Of a stretch of DNA of 29,522 bases, positions 1 to 6,956 are shown piece after piece (within the stretch, counting starts at the first letter, position 1; each line of letters begins with the position of its first letter). Source of the DNA: a virus. The notes beneath the pieces are model-generated. The model ran no database searches, was not told the DNA's origin, and was given only the letters and a program-made list of their open reading frames with translations. Where the stretch lies: the IMG/VR virus record IMGVR_UViG_3300017706_001193, positions 1 through 29,522 of that record. One strand, written 5' to 3'. The translations under genes and the position numbers were made by a program.

Positions 1-160
1 CAAACAGGTTGATGAGAATGAAGACACGATGAAAGAAATCAACTTAATTGGATGTTGGCCAAACTTAATTGGACCAATAGACATGGATGCAAATGCTGTT
101 GATACTCTAGTGGAATTCAACGTAGTTGTAAATTATCAATATTATGAAGTAACTAAGTGA
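1..160 (+). CDS. 19: Tail tube protein gp19, C-terminal end (partial)
   Basis: Reading in the frame of base 2 gives 52 residues ending in a TGA at 158-160; the start lies outside the window. The tail of the protein contains GCWPNLIGPIDMDAN followed by EFNVVVNYQYYE. This matches the C-terminal beta-strand pattern of T4-like tail tube subunits, whose stacked hexamers form the inner tail tube. The position directly before the portal gene is the usual gp18-gp19-gp20 order of T4-like phages. The assignment rests on this short C-terminal pattern plus synteny. Confidence 0.75.
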   Translation, partial: KQVDENEDTMKEINLIGCWPNLIGPIDMDANAVDTLVEFNVVVNYQYYEVTK

Positions 161-173
161 ATAGGAGTATATT

Positions 174-1712
174 ATGGCATTAGACTTATTTGGTTTTACA
201 ATAGAAAAGAAGTCTAAGGGTGAAGTAAAGACAGAAGCACTAAAGCAAGAATCTTTTGTCTCCCCTGACGAATATGATGGTTCGTATAATTTTGAAAGCG
301 GTGGTGTCTTTGGGACATACGTCGATTTTTCTGGTGCAGTAAAGGATGAAAATTCCGCACTTTCAATGTACAGAACTATGGCACTATATCCCGAAGTAGA
401 TTCTGCTATCGAGGATATTGTAAATGAAGCTATAGTTATTGATGAAGATCGAAGACCAATAAAATTGGATTTGGATCGTGTTGATATATCAGAAACAATA
501 AAAAATAAGATATACGAAGAGTTCAATACAATACTCAAGCTTTTAGATTTTGGTAAAAAATCACATGAACTTTTTAGACGTTGGTATATCGATTCCAAGT
601 TGTTTTATCATATTGTAATTGACAAAACAGACCCAAGAAGAGGCATACAAGATCTAAGAGCAATCGATCCTCTGAACATCAAGAAGGTGAAAAAGGTAAA
701 GAAGGATAAGGAAGTGATGGGAACATCAAAAGTTCCTATGGTGACCGGTGTTGATGAATTTTTTGTATACACAAACACCGATAAGCAATCTTCATATCAA
801 ACCCCATCTACCGGAATTAAGATAAGCACAGATTCAATCTGCTATTGTCACTCCGGAATAATTGATGCCAATACAAAACGAGTTGTTGGTTACCTACAAA
901 AAGCAATTAGACCACTAAACATGCTTCGTCAAATTGAAGACGCAGTTGTGGTATATAGAATTTCAAGAGCACCTGAACGAAGAATTTTCTACATTGATGT
1001 TGGTAACTTACCAAAACAAAAAGCAGAGCAATACCTAAGATCGCTAATGAACAGGTATAGAAGTAAACTAGTATATAATCAGAGTACCGGTGAAGTTAGA
1101 GATGATAGACGGCACATGTCGATGCTAGAGGATTACTGGTTACCACGAAGAGAGGGTGGTAGAGGAACTGAAATTTCAACTCTACCAGGCGGACAGAATC
1201 TAGGTGAAATGACAGACGTTGAATATTTACTTAGAAAAGTATACAATTCTCTAAATGTTCCAATTACTCGAATGATGCCACAAGATGGATTTAACTTGGG
1301 TAGATCAGCAGAAATAACCAGAGATGAAGTTACTTTCTTCAAATTCATCGAAAGACTCAGAATGAAATTTTCTTTGATGTTCCTACAGCTCCTTCGGGTT
1401 CAATTGATTCTAAAAGGAGTCATGACTGAAGATGAATGGAATAGTATCCAAAGTGATGTATTCTTTGTGTTTGCAAAAGACTCACACTTCAGTGAACTGA
1501 AAGAAGCTGAAATATTAAGAAACAGAATAGATATGGCAGCAGCACTTGAACCATTGGTTGGAAAGTACTATTCTACACGATATATCCGTAAAAGTATACT
1601 AAAACAGACCGAAGAAGAAATTCGTATTATAGATACTGAAAATATGGCAGAATTAGCTAGTCAACCACAACAGATGTTACCTCCAGGTCAGGAACCGGGA
1701 ATGATTCAATGA
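174..1712 (+). CDS. 20: Portal vertex protein gp20
   Basis: This 512-residue protein is close to the 524 residues of T4 gp20. It should form the dodecameric ring at one capsid vertex that nucleates head assembly and through which DNA is packaged. Family features include an N-terminal segment with PEVDSAIEDIVNEAIV (about residues 73-88), the region RIFYIDVGNLPK near residue 270, and the conserved block NVPITRMMPQDG followed by RSAEITRDEVTFFKFIERLR near residues 360-400. The C-terminus is proline- and glutamine-rich. The start is chosen because AGGAG at 163-167 stands six bases before the ATG. It follows the tail tube gene and overlaps the next gene by ATGA, so the two are probably translationally coupled. 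Confidence 0.95.
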   Translation: MALDLFGFTIEKKSKGEVKTEALKQESFVSPDEYDGSYNFESGGVFGTYVDFSGAVKDENSALSMYRTMALYPEVDSAIEDIVNEAIVIDEDRRPIKLDLDRVDISETIKNKIYEEFNTILKLLDFGKKSHELFRRWYIDSKLFYHIVIDKTDPRRGIQDLRAIDPLNIKKVKKVKKDKEVMGTSKVPMVTGVDEFFVYTNTDKQSSYQTPSTGIKISTDSICYCHSGIIDANTKRVVGYLQKAIRPLNMLRQIEDAVVVYRISRAPERRIFYIDVGNLPKQKAEQYLRSLMNRYRSKLVYNQSTGEVRDDRRHMSMLEDYWLPRREGGRGTEISTLPGGQNLGEMTDVEYLLRKVYNSLNVPITRMMPQDGFNLGRSAEITRDEVTFFKFIERLRMKFSLMFLQLLRVQLILKGVMTEDEWNSIQSDVFFVFAKDSHFSELKEAEILRNRIDMAAALEPLVGKYYSTRYIRKSILKQTEEEIRIIDTENMAELASQPQQMLPPGQEPGMIQ

Positions 1713-2146
1713 GTTCTATTATAGAAAAAATATTATCTTGTGTTATAAATGAGGATAAAGAGGAGTTTTCCTCTCTACTTCGTGATGAGATAAACGAAAG
1801 AATTCAGTCAGAAAGAAAGACTAGAATTCCAGACACCATTGAAGACGAAATTTTTTCGTCTAAAAATCATCAAACACTAAATATCAGTGAAGAACAATAT
1901 AGAGATTCAATTAAATTTATTCCAATTTTAAATGAACTTGCAAATAAAAAGGGTAATATTAGCGTAGTTTTTTCAGATGACAGCGAAGCCATAGTCACAT
2001 CAAGTGAAGTAGATAGCTTAATTAAATTACACGATTCTTTAAATGAAGAGAATCAAGTAATATTAAGATCATCGTTGGTTAGAAGTAAAGAATCATATAA
2101 AAGTTGCTCTAATTTTGCAAAGAAATATACCACAAAGAAAGGTTAG
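1709..2146 (+). CDS. Small prohead core-like protein (gp67/gp68 position)
   Basis: This is a 145-residue, highly charged, soluble protein with no membrane segment. Its N-terminus (MSSIIEKILSCVINEDKEEF, then a run of acidic and basic residues to about 40) has the helical pattern of the T4 gp67 N-terminus. T4 carries the internal core genes 67 and 68 in exactly this slot, between the portal and the prohead protease. The start overlaps the gp20 stop as ATGA. I infer a role as an internal prohead core protein; sequence evidence alone is weak and the remainder of the protein is not recognisable. An alternative is a phage-specific head accessory protein. Confidence 0.5.
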   Translation: MSSIIEKILSCVINEDKEEFSSLLRDEINERIQSERKTRIPDTIEDEIFSSKNHQTLNISEEQYRDSIKFIPILNELANKKGNISVVFSDDSEAIVTSSEVDSLIKLHDSLNEENQVILRSSLVRSKESYKSCSNFAKKYTTKKG

Positions 2147-2153
2147 AAGATAA

Positions 2154-2681
2154 ATGTCCAAATCTTTAAACATAATCCAAAGTATCATCGATGAAAACCT
2201 CATTGATGCCAAAAGAGAAACTCAAGCATATCTCAATGATATTCTGTCCGAGTCACTCAACGAAAAATTCCAAGAAATTGCTCCAACCATTATTGGTGAA
2301 GAAAAAAGAAAAAAAGGTACTTACCGTAAAAAAGGTAAAAAGCACTCATGTGCAACCCACGCAGAACACGCCGAATGGGGTGAAGGAACTTGCATTAGTG
2401 AGAGTCATGCCAATCCAGATGAAAATGGTTTCGTCTCTTGGTATGACGTTGAGTTTGAACATGGTGTAGAAAGACGAGTTCCCACAGAGGATCTTAATAT
2501 TCTAGGCGAATCAATGCATGAACATACTGAAAATTCCGAAGGTGATACCTTATCAGAAAAACTGGATCGAGTCGGTAAAGAAGATGAAGACGTTGATAAC
2601 GACGGCGATAAAGATTCTTCGGACGAATACCTTGCTAAAAGAAGAAAAGCCATTGGTAAAGCAATGAAAAAGAGAGGGTAA
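2154..2681 (+). CDS. Prohead core-like protein with SH3-like middle and EF-hand/dockerin-like loop
   Basis: This 175-residue protein sits in the gp67/gp68 slot. Residues 1-50 form a charged helical region resembling T4 gp67. Residues 55-65 are very basic. Residues 65-118 form a compact domain (HSCATHAEHAEWGEGTC, then a WYDVEFEHG segment and VPTEDLNIL) that looks like a small SH3/Tudor-type barrel, seen to my recollection in other marine T4-like phage proteins. Residues 146-157 read DVDNDGDKDSSD, with acidic residues at loop positions 1, 3, 5, 7, 9 and 12, as in an EF-hand or dockerin calcium loop. A basic helix ends the protein. Several LSE/ISE/LGE triplets could be gp21 cleavage sites. The core-protein role is inferred from position. 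Confidence 0.55.
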   Translation: MSKSLNIIQSIIDENLIDAKRETQAYLNDILSESLNEKFQEIAPTIIGEEKRKKGTYRKKGKKHSCATHAEHAEWGEGTCISESHANPDENGFVSWYDVEFEHGVERRVPTEDLNILGESMHEHTENSEGDTLSEKLDRVGKEDEDVDNDGDKDSSDEYLAKRRKAIGKAMKKRG

Positions 2682-2685
2682 TCCA

Positions 2686-3333
2686 ATGAAATTAATCACG
2701 GAAATGAACGAAGACGTTCAGTTGATCACGGAAAAGCGTGAAGATGGAACCAAGGAGTTTTATATCCGTGGTAATTTCATGCAAGCAGGTGTAAAAAACC
2801 GGAATGGTAGAATATATGATAGAGATGTTCTAGGACCTGCTGTTGGTAAATATATGACCGAGTATGTTGAAAAAAATAGAGCACTCGGTGAGTTAAACCA
2901 CCCTACTGGTCCAACCGTTAATTTAGACAGAGTTTCACATATCATCAAAGAAATGAACGCTGATGGTAACAACTTTGTTGGTAAAGCCAAAATTCTCAAC
3001 ACCCCAATGGGTAAAATCGTACAAAATTTAATCGAAGAAGGTGCTTGTTTAGGAGTATCTTCTCGTGGTATGGGATCACTTAAGAAAAATAGTGAAGGTA
3101 TAAATGAAGTACAAAAAGATTTTATCTTATCTGCGGTAGACATTGTAGCTGATCCATCTGCCCCCGATGCTTTCGTTGACGGTATCATGGAAGGTAGAGA
3201 ATGGATTTGGGACAATGGTGTTATTCGTGAAAAACAAATTGCACATTATGAACAAGTGATAAAAGAATCCAACAGACAAAATTTAGAAGAAAATGCAATC
3301 CGGGTATTTAAAGATTTCATTTCTAAATTATAA
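2686..3333 (+). CDS. 21: Prohead protease gp21
   Basis: This 215-residue serine protease belongs to the T4 gp21 / herpesvirus-assemblin-like family. It should cleave scaffold, core and capsid proteins during head maturation and then itself. The catalytic elements are visible: His72 in GELNHP, Ser125/Ser126 in GVSSRGMG, and the downstream acidic segment VDIVADPSAPDAF (Asp152, Asp156). The length equals T4 gp21 (212). The N-terminus has LITE motifs (ITE at 4-6 and 14-16) that fit self-cleavage. A purine-rich GAGAGGG precedes the ATG. It lies between the core-like proteins and the scaffold, the canonical position. Confidence 0.95.
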   Translation: MKLITEMNEDVQLITEKREDGTKEFYIRGNFMQAGVKNRNGRIYDRDVLGPAVGKYMTEYVEKNRALGELNHPTGPTVNLDRVSHIIKEMNADGNNFVGKAKILNTPMGKIVQNLIEEGACLGVSSRGMGSLKKNSEGINEVQKDFILSAVDIVADPSAPDAFVDGIMEGREWIWDNGVIREKQIAHYEQVIKESNRQNLEENAIRVFKDFISKL

Positions 3334-3338
3334 AAAAT

Positions 3339-3346
3339 TATAAATA
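3339..3346 (+). promoter_or_regulatory. T4-type late promoter (TATAAATA) before gp22
   Basis: A perfect TATAAATA lies in the 43-base gap between gp21 and gp22. In T4 this octamer spans about -13 to -6 and is read by RNA polymerase carrying gp55, so transcription would start near 3352, about 25 bases before the scaffold start codon and ahead of its AAGGAG. With the terminator after gp23 it would define a gp22-gp23 late transcript of about 2.5 kb. Its intergenic position makes chance less likely, although the octamer alone is expected a few times in AT-rich DNA of this length. Confidence 0.75.
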
Positions 3347-3376
3347 ACAAAGAATAGGCTTTAAGGAGCACCTATA

Positions 3377-4348
3377 ATGGAAGATCAAACAGACATGGCC
3401 TCAGACAACACTGAGGATAAGAAAAAGAGTAAAAAAGAAGTTATCTCCACTAAAAAGCAAGACGGAGATTTAGTCCGTGATGCATTAGGTGGTGGTGCTC
3501 ATGATGCAGAGGGTAAAGGAACTATCCTACAGACCCTAGAGCCTGTTGCAAATGCACAAGCTGCTGTTAACATGGCATCGATTGCAACCCCAAAAATGGA
3601 AAGTGCCGATGTCGATGAGTGCATGGGAGCACTTTTCTCAGATGAAACTTTATCTGAAGAATTTGCATCTAAAGTTCGTGTTATCTTTGAAGCAGCAGTA
3701 AATGCAAAAATCGAAGATTATTCGAATGAAATTCACGAATCATATGATGAAGTAATCAAAGAGCAAATGGTTGATGTGGTTTCAAACCTATCAGAAAAGC
3801 TTGATGATTATCTAAACTACGTTGTCACTGAGTGGATGGAAGAAAATGAATTGGCAGTCGAACGAGGTGTCAAGTCTGATATTGCGGAAAGCTTTATCGA
3901 TGGAATCAAGTCACTGTTCGAAAATCATTACATTGATGTACCAAATGAAAGATACGATGTTTTAGATGAACTATTCGAAGCAAATGAACAATTACAGAAT
4001 CAACTTAACGAACAGATCGAAAAGAATGTTGATCTATTCAATGAATTGACATCTGCAAGAGCACAGGAAATTTTCTCTGAGTCAACTCAGGATCTAACTG
4101 ATACTCAGAAAGAAAAATTCATTGATCTTGCAAAGAACGTTTCCTACGAAGATGAACAATCATTCGCAGGAAAACTACATGCCCTTAAGGAAAATTATTT
4201 CCCAATCCAACCAGAGGGTATTTTAACCGAATCAGTTGATACTATGTTAGAGGAAGGTACTACACCAGTAACTTTCAATGATTCATCTATGAATGCATAT
4301 GTAAATCATCTAGCTAATCAAATGAAACATCAAAAGAAATCAGATTAA
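3377..4348 (+). CDS. 22: Prohead scaffold / core protein gp22
   Basis: This 323-residue protein is strongly acidic and largely alpha-helical, as expected for the major scaffold core of T4-like proheads, which is degraded by gp21 during maturation. An acidic-basic N-terminal region (residues 1-35) is followed by a small-residue stretch and then long predicted helices. The segment around 195-230 (YDVLDELFEANEQLQNQLNEQIEKNVDLF) has coiled-coil heptads. Several (L/I)xE sites such as LSE and LTE are candidate gp21 cleavage sites. AAGGAG at 3363-3368 precedes the ATG by eight bases. It lies directly before gp23, as in T4, and behind a late promoter. Confidence 0.92.
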   Translation: MEDQTDMASDNTEDKKKSKKEVISTKKQDGDLVRDALGGGAHDAEGKGTILQTLEPVANAQAAVNMASIATPKMESADVDECMGALFSDETLSEEFASKVRVIFEAAVNAKIEDYSNEIHESYDEVIKEQMVDVVSNLSEKLDDYLNYVVTEWMEENELAVERGVKSDIAESFIDGIKSLFENHYIDVPNERYDVLDELFEANEQLQNQLNEQIEKNVDLFNELTSARAQEIFSESTQDLTDTQKEKFIDLAKNVSYEDEQSFAGKLHALKENYFPIQPEGILTESVDTMLEEGTTPVTFNDSSMNAYVNHLANQMKHQKKSD

Positions 4349-4373
4349 TTAAAACACTAAGGAGACAATAATA

Positions 4374-5870
4374 ATGTCTAATTTTGATACTACTACACCC
4401 TTTGACTCATTATGTGAGAAGTGGGAACCACTTCTAGAGCATGATAGCGTCGAAGCAATTTCAGATCCCTATCGTAAGAAGGTTACCGCAGCTCTACTTG
4501 AAAACCAAGAAAGAGCAATCAATGAGCAGAATCTAAGCGAAGCTGCTCCAACTAACAGCATGGGTGCTGGTGCTTTCGGTTATACCGATGGTGGCGGCGT
4601 TCCTAGTTCCAGATCGACTGCCCTTCAGGGTTACGATCCCATTCTCATCAGCCTCGTCCGTCGTGCTATGCCAAACCTAATGGCTTACGATCTTGCTGGT
4701 GTTCAGCCCATGAGCGCACCTACCGGACTCATCTTTGCGATGAGATCTCGTTACGGTAAGGCTCGTGGACAAGCCGGTAGTGCACAAAACGAAGCACTCT
4801 TCCAAGAACCATTCGCAGTGTTCTCGGGTGGTGGTTCTGGTTCTACTGCTGCTGGTTATGGTAAGACTGGTGAGATTCATCAGACTGGTGCCACTGATAT
4901 CGGTGGACCTACCGCAGCGGCTGGTGCTGGTGATGGGGTTAAGCCCATCCTCAACGATGGTACTCGCGGTCAGGACTTCTCCAAGCAGAACTTTGAAATG
5001 TTCAGAGGTATGCTTACCAACGCTGGTGAAGCACTTGGTTCAAACAGTAACCCAGAGTTTGCTGAAATGAACTTCACCATTGAAAGAATCGCTGTTGAAG
5101 CAAGAACTCGTGCCCTCAAGGCAGAGTACACCACTGAACTCGCTCAGGATCTCCGAGCAGTCCATGGTCTCGACGCTGAAACTGAACTTGCTAACATTCT
5201 TAGCACTGAGATTCTTTCTGAGATCAACCGTGAACTCATTCGTACTCTCTACTACAAGGCTAAGGTTGGATGTCAGCAGAACGACATCAACGGTTCAGGT
5301 ATTTATGACCTAAACATAGATTCCGATGGTCGTTGGAGTGCAGAACGCTTCCGTGGACTCATGTTCCAGATTGAGCGTGAATGTAACACCATCGCTAAGG
5401 AAACTCGTCGTGGTAAGGGTAACTTCATCGTCGTTTCCGCCGATGTCGCAAGTGCTCTCGCAATGGGTGGTTTCCTCAACATCTCACCTGCAATCAACCA
5501 GCAGCTAGAAGTTGATGACACCGGTAACACCTTCGCAGGTATCCTCAATGGTAGAATTAGAGTCTACATTGATCCCTACGCAGCAACTGACTCAATCACT
5601 GATACCAACTTTGCTAACTTCTGCCTAGTTGGTTACAAGGGAACCAGTCCATATGACGCAGGTGTATTCTACTGCCCATACGTTCCCCTCCAGATGGTGA
5701 GAGCGGTTGATACCGGTAGCTTCCAGCCCAAGATCGGGTTTAAGACCCGCTACGGCATGGTTAGCAACCCATTCGCAGAAACTGTGGATATTGCTCAGTC
5801 TGGTGGTAACCAGTACTACAGACTCTTCGCAGTCAAGAACCTCCACGGTAACACTGGTTTCGGACTCTAA
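4374..5870 (+). CDS. 23: Major capsid protein gp23
   Basis: This 498-residue HK97-fold capsid protein matches the length of marine T4-like gp23 (T4: 521). The N-terminal propeptide should be removed by gp21 after Glu56 in NLSEAAPTNS, corresponding to T4 cleavage after residue 65. Family blocks include the segment with PNLMAYDLAGVQPMSAPTG (about residues 99-117), FTIERIAVEARTRALKAEYT (about 233-252), NRELIRTLYYKAKVG and a C-terminal GFKTRYGMVSNPF. Codon use is visibly richer in C-ending and Arg CGT codons than in its AT-rich neighbours, typical of a very highly expressed gene. AAGGAG before the ATG is a strong ribosome binding site. The gene ends just before a strong terminator. Confidence 0.97.
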   Translation: MSNFDTTTPFDSLCEKWEPLLEHDSVEAISDPYRKKVTAALLENQERAINEQNLSEAAPTNSMGAGAFGYTDGGGVPSSRSTALQGYDPILISLVRRAMPNLMAYDLAGVQPMSAPTGLIFAMRSRYGKARGQAGSAQNEALFQEPFAVFSGGGSGSTAAGYGKTGEIHQTGATDIGGPTAAAGAGDGVKPILNDGTRGQDFSKQNFEMFRGMLTNAGEALGSNSNPEFAEMNFTIERIAVEARTRALKAEYTTELAQDLRAVHGLDAETELANILSTEILSEINRELIRTLYYKAKVGCQQNDINGSGIYDLNIDSDGRWSAERFRGLMFQIERECNTIAKETRRGKGNFIVVSADVASALAMGGFLNISPAINQQLEVDDTGNTFAGILNGRIRVYIDPYAATDSITDTNFANFCLVGYKGTSPYDAGVFYCPYVPLQMVRAVDTGSFQPKIGFKTRYGMVSNPFAETVDIAQSGGNQYYRLFAVKNLHGNTGFGL

Positions 5871-5897
5871 ATTAGAGTTTGAATAAAACTGAATAAG

Positions 5898-5930
5898 AGT
5901 GGGAGTCCTTCGGGACTCCCACTTTTTTTT
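5898..5930 (+). terminator. Rho-independent terminator after gp23
   Basis: An 11-bp perfect GC-containing stem (5898-5908 with 5913-5923) closes a TTCG tetraloop and is followed by a T run to 5930. It begins 28 bases after the gp23 stop codon. This is the strongest hairpin terminator in the window and should end the gp22-gp23 late transcript. The next late promoter begins two bases after the T run. Confidence 0.95.
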
Positions 5931-5931
5931 A

Positions 5932-5939
5932 TATAAATA
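5932..5939 (+). promoter_or_regulatory. T4-type late promoter (TATAAATA) before the gp19-like tail gene
   Basis: A perfect TATAAATA lies immediately downstream of the gp23 terminator and 15 bases before the start codon at 5955. By T4 spacing, transcription would start near 5945, giving a leader of only about 10 bases that just retains most of the GGAGA at 5944-5948. Tight placement between a terminator and a gene makes it a convincing functional element. Confidence 0.8.
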
Positions 5940-5954
5940 ATACGGAGAACCAAT

Positions 5955-6515
5955 ATGCCCCTGACAGGACCAGCCGAACTTCTTCATAGTTCAGATATAA
6001 GAAAGCCCAGTACAAATAATTACTTAGCTACGAATTATTTTCAATTGGTTTTAGGTAGAGCACCGCTATTGACATATTTCTGTCAATCTGTTAATCTACC
6101 ATCATTAACAATTGGATTTGCTGATGTCCCAGTGGCGGGTATCGGTGTTCCGTTTAGAAATCCCGTAGGAAGATACTCATACGAACAAATGACAGTTTCA
6201 TTTATTGTAGACGAAGAAATGAAAAACTGGAGAGAAATACACGATTGGATGCGAACATTAAGCACAGCAGAATCAATGGGAAACCAAAAAGATGCTGAGG
6301 TAATTCCACACGAAGAAAAATTCGATACGGCAACTTTAATTATAATGAATAGCGCATACCAACCAAATATTAGAGTTACGGTAAATGAACTCTTTCCTGT
6401 AGGTATCAGCGGAATTCAATTTTCATCGGTCTCGGTTGATACCGAACCAGTCGTGGCTACAGCCACCTTTGCATACACTTCTTATAAGGTAGAAGACATA
6501 TCAAATGAATCTTAA
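5955..6515 (+). CDS. gp19-fold tail tube-like protein (gp3 position)
   Basis: This 186-residue protein has the T4 gp19-like tail tube fold pattern. It shows NYFQLVLGRAPLLTYFCQSV, then NLPSLTIGFADVPV, then a conserved segment ending YEQMTVSFIVDEEMKNWREI (about residues 75-95), and a late strand set ending in ATATFAYTSYKVE. Since gp19 itself ends at base 160, this is a second, diverged copy of the fold. In cyanophages the gene between gp23 and uvsY is usually named gp3, the tail completion and sheath stabiliser protein, so I infer a terminator ring or tube-end role. It could also be an alternative tube subunit. It has its own late promoter and overlaps uvsY by 11 bases. Confidence 0.8.
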   Translation: MPLTGPAELLHSSDIRKPSTNNYLATNYFQLVLGRAPLLTYFCQSVNLPSLTIGFADVPVAGIGVPFRNPVGRYSYEQMTVSFIVDEEMKNWREIHDWMRTLSTAESMGNQKDAEVIPHEEKFDTATLIIMNSAYQPNIRVTVNELFPVGISGIQFSSVSVDTEPVVATATFAYTSYKVEDISNES

Positions 6516-6939
6516 TGAAATACGTGAAATGGTTTCTAATGATATAATCATTGATGAAACAAATTTAGATCAAGAATCCCTAAAGACACCACAACTACAT
6601 AACAAATATCTAATTTTCTTCGGTGATGAAAAGTTAATATTAAAAAAACTAGAAACTGATCTTAGAGGTTTAAGGAAGGTAAAGTGGTTATATTATACCG
6701 GTAAATTGTCTGAAGAAGAATTAGCTGAACATGGTTGGGAACCTTTTGATTATCATGTATTGAAAACCGATGTTGATCGATTTATAAATGCAGATGATCA
6801 AATAATTACACTAGAAAATAGAGTAGCATTCCAAAAGGAAAAGGTTGATTACCTAGAGAATGTCATCAAGATAGTCACAGGTAGACAGTGGAACATAAAG
6901 ACTGCTCTAGACTGGTACAAATTTACCAGTGGTGCATAG
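6505..6939 (+). CDS. uvsY: Recombination mediator UvsY
   Basis: This 144-residue protein is close to T4 UvsY (137). UvsY loads the UvsX recombinase onto gp32-coated single-stranded DNA during recombination-dependent replication. Family marks are the central KLETDLRGLRKVKWLYYTGKL region with its basic LKK/R cluster (DNA-binding in T4), an acidic-helical middle (residues 75-120) fitting the oligomerisation coiled coil, and the C-terminal IKTALDWYKFTSG. It overlaps the end of the tail gene by 11 bases. Its stop codon lies inside an inverted repeat that also contains the uvsW start codon. Confidence 0.93.
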   Translation: MNLNEIREMVSNDIIIDETNLDQESLKTPQLHNKYLIFFGDEKLILKKLETDLRGLRKVKWLYYTGKLSEEELAEHGWEPFDYHVLKTDVDRFINADDQIITLENRVAFQKEKVDYLENVIKIVTGRQWNIKTALDWYKFTSGA

Positions 6940-6956
6940 TGCATAAATACTATGCA
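6933..6956 (+). promoter_or_regulatory. Inverted repeat with late-promoter-like CATAAATA at the uvsY/uvsW junction
   Basis: A perfect 8-bp inverted repeat (6933-6940 with 6949-6956) spans the uvsY stop codon (6937-6939) and reaches the first base of the uvsW start codon. The eight bases between the arms, 6941-6948, together with the next base carry CATAAATA (6942-6949), one mismatch from the T4 late promoter octamer. By T4 spacing transcription would begin near 6955, one base before the ATG. No Shine-Dalgarno sequence is visible. Read-through transcripts from upstream could fold this hairpin and hide the start, whereas a transcript from the internal promoter could not. Confidence 0.5.

Noticed and set aside
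4677-5548. Alternative frames on both strands within gp23
   Set aside because: They arise from the biased codon use of gp23 and encode low-complexity Ser/Leu/Thr-rich translations.
6068-6087. 7-bp inverted repeat ATTGACA/TGTCAAT
   Set aside because: Internal to the tail gene coding sequence, no gene start nearby and no matching -10; likely chance.
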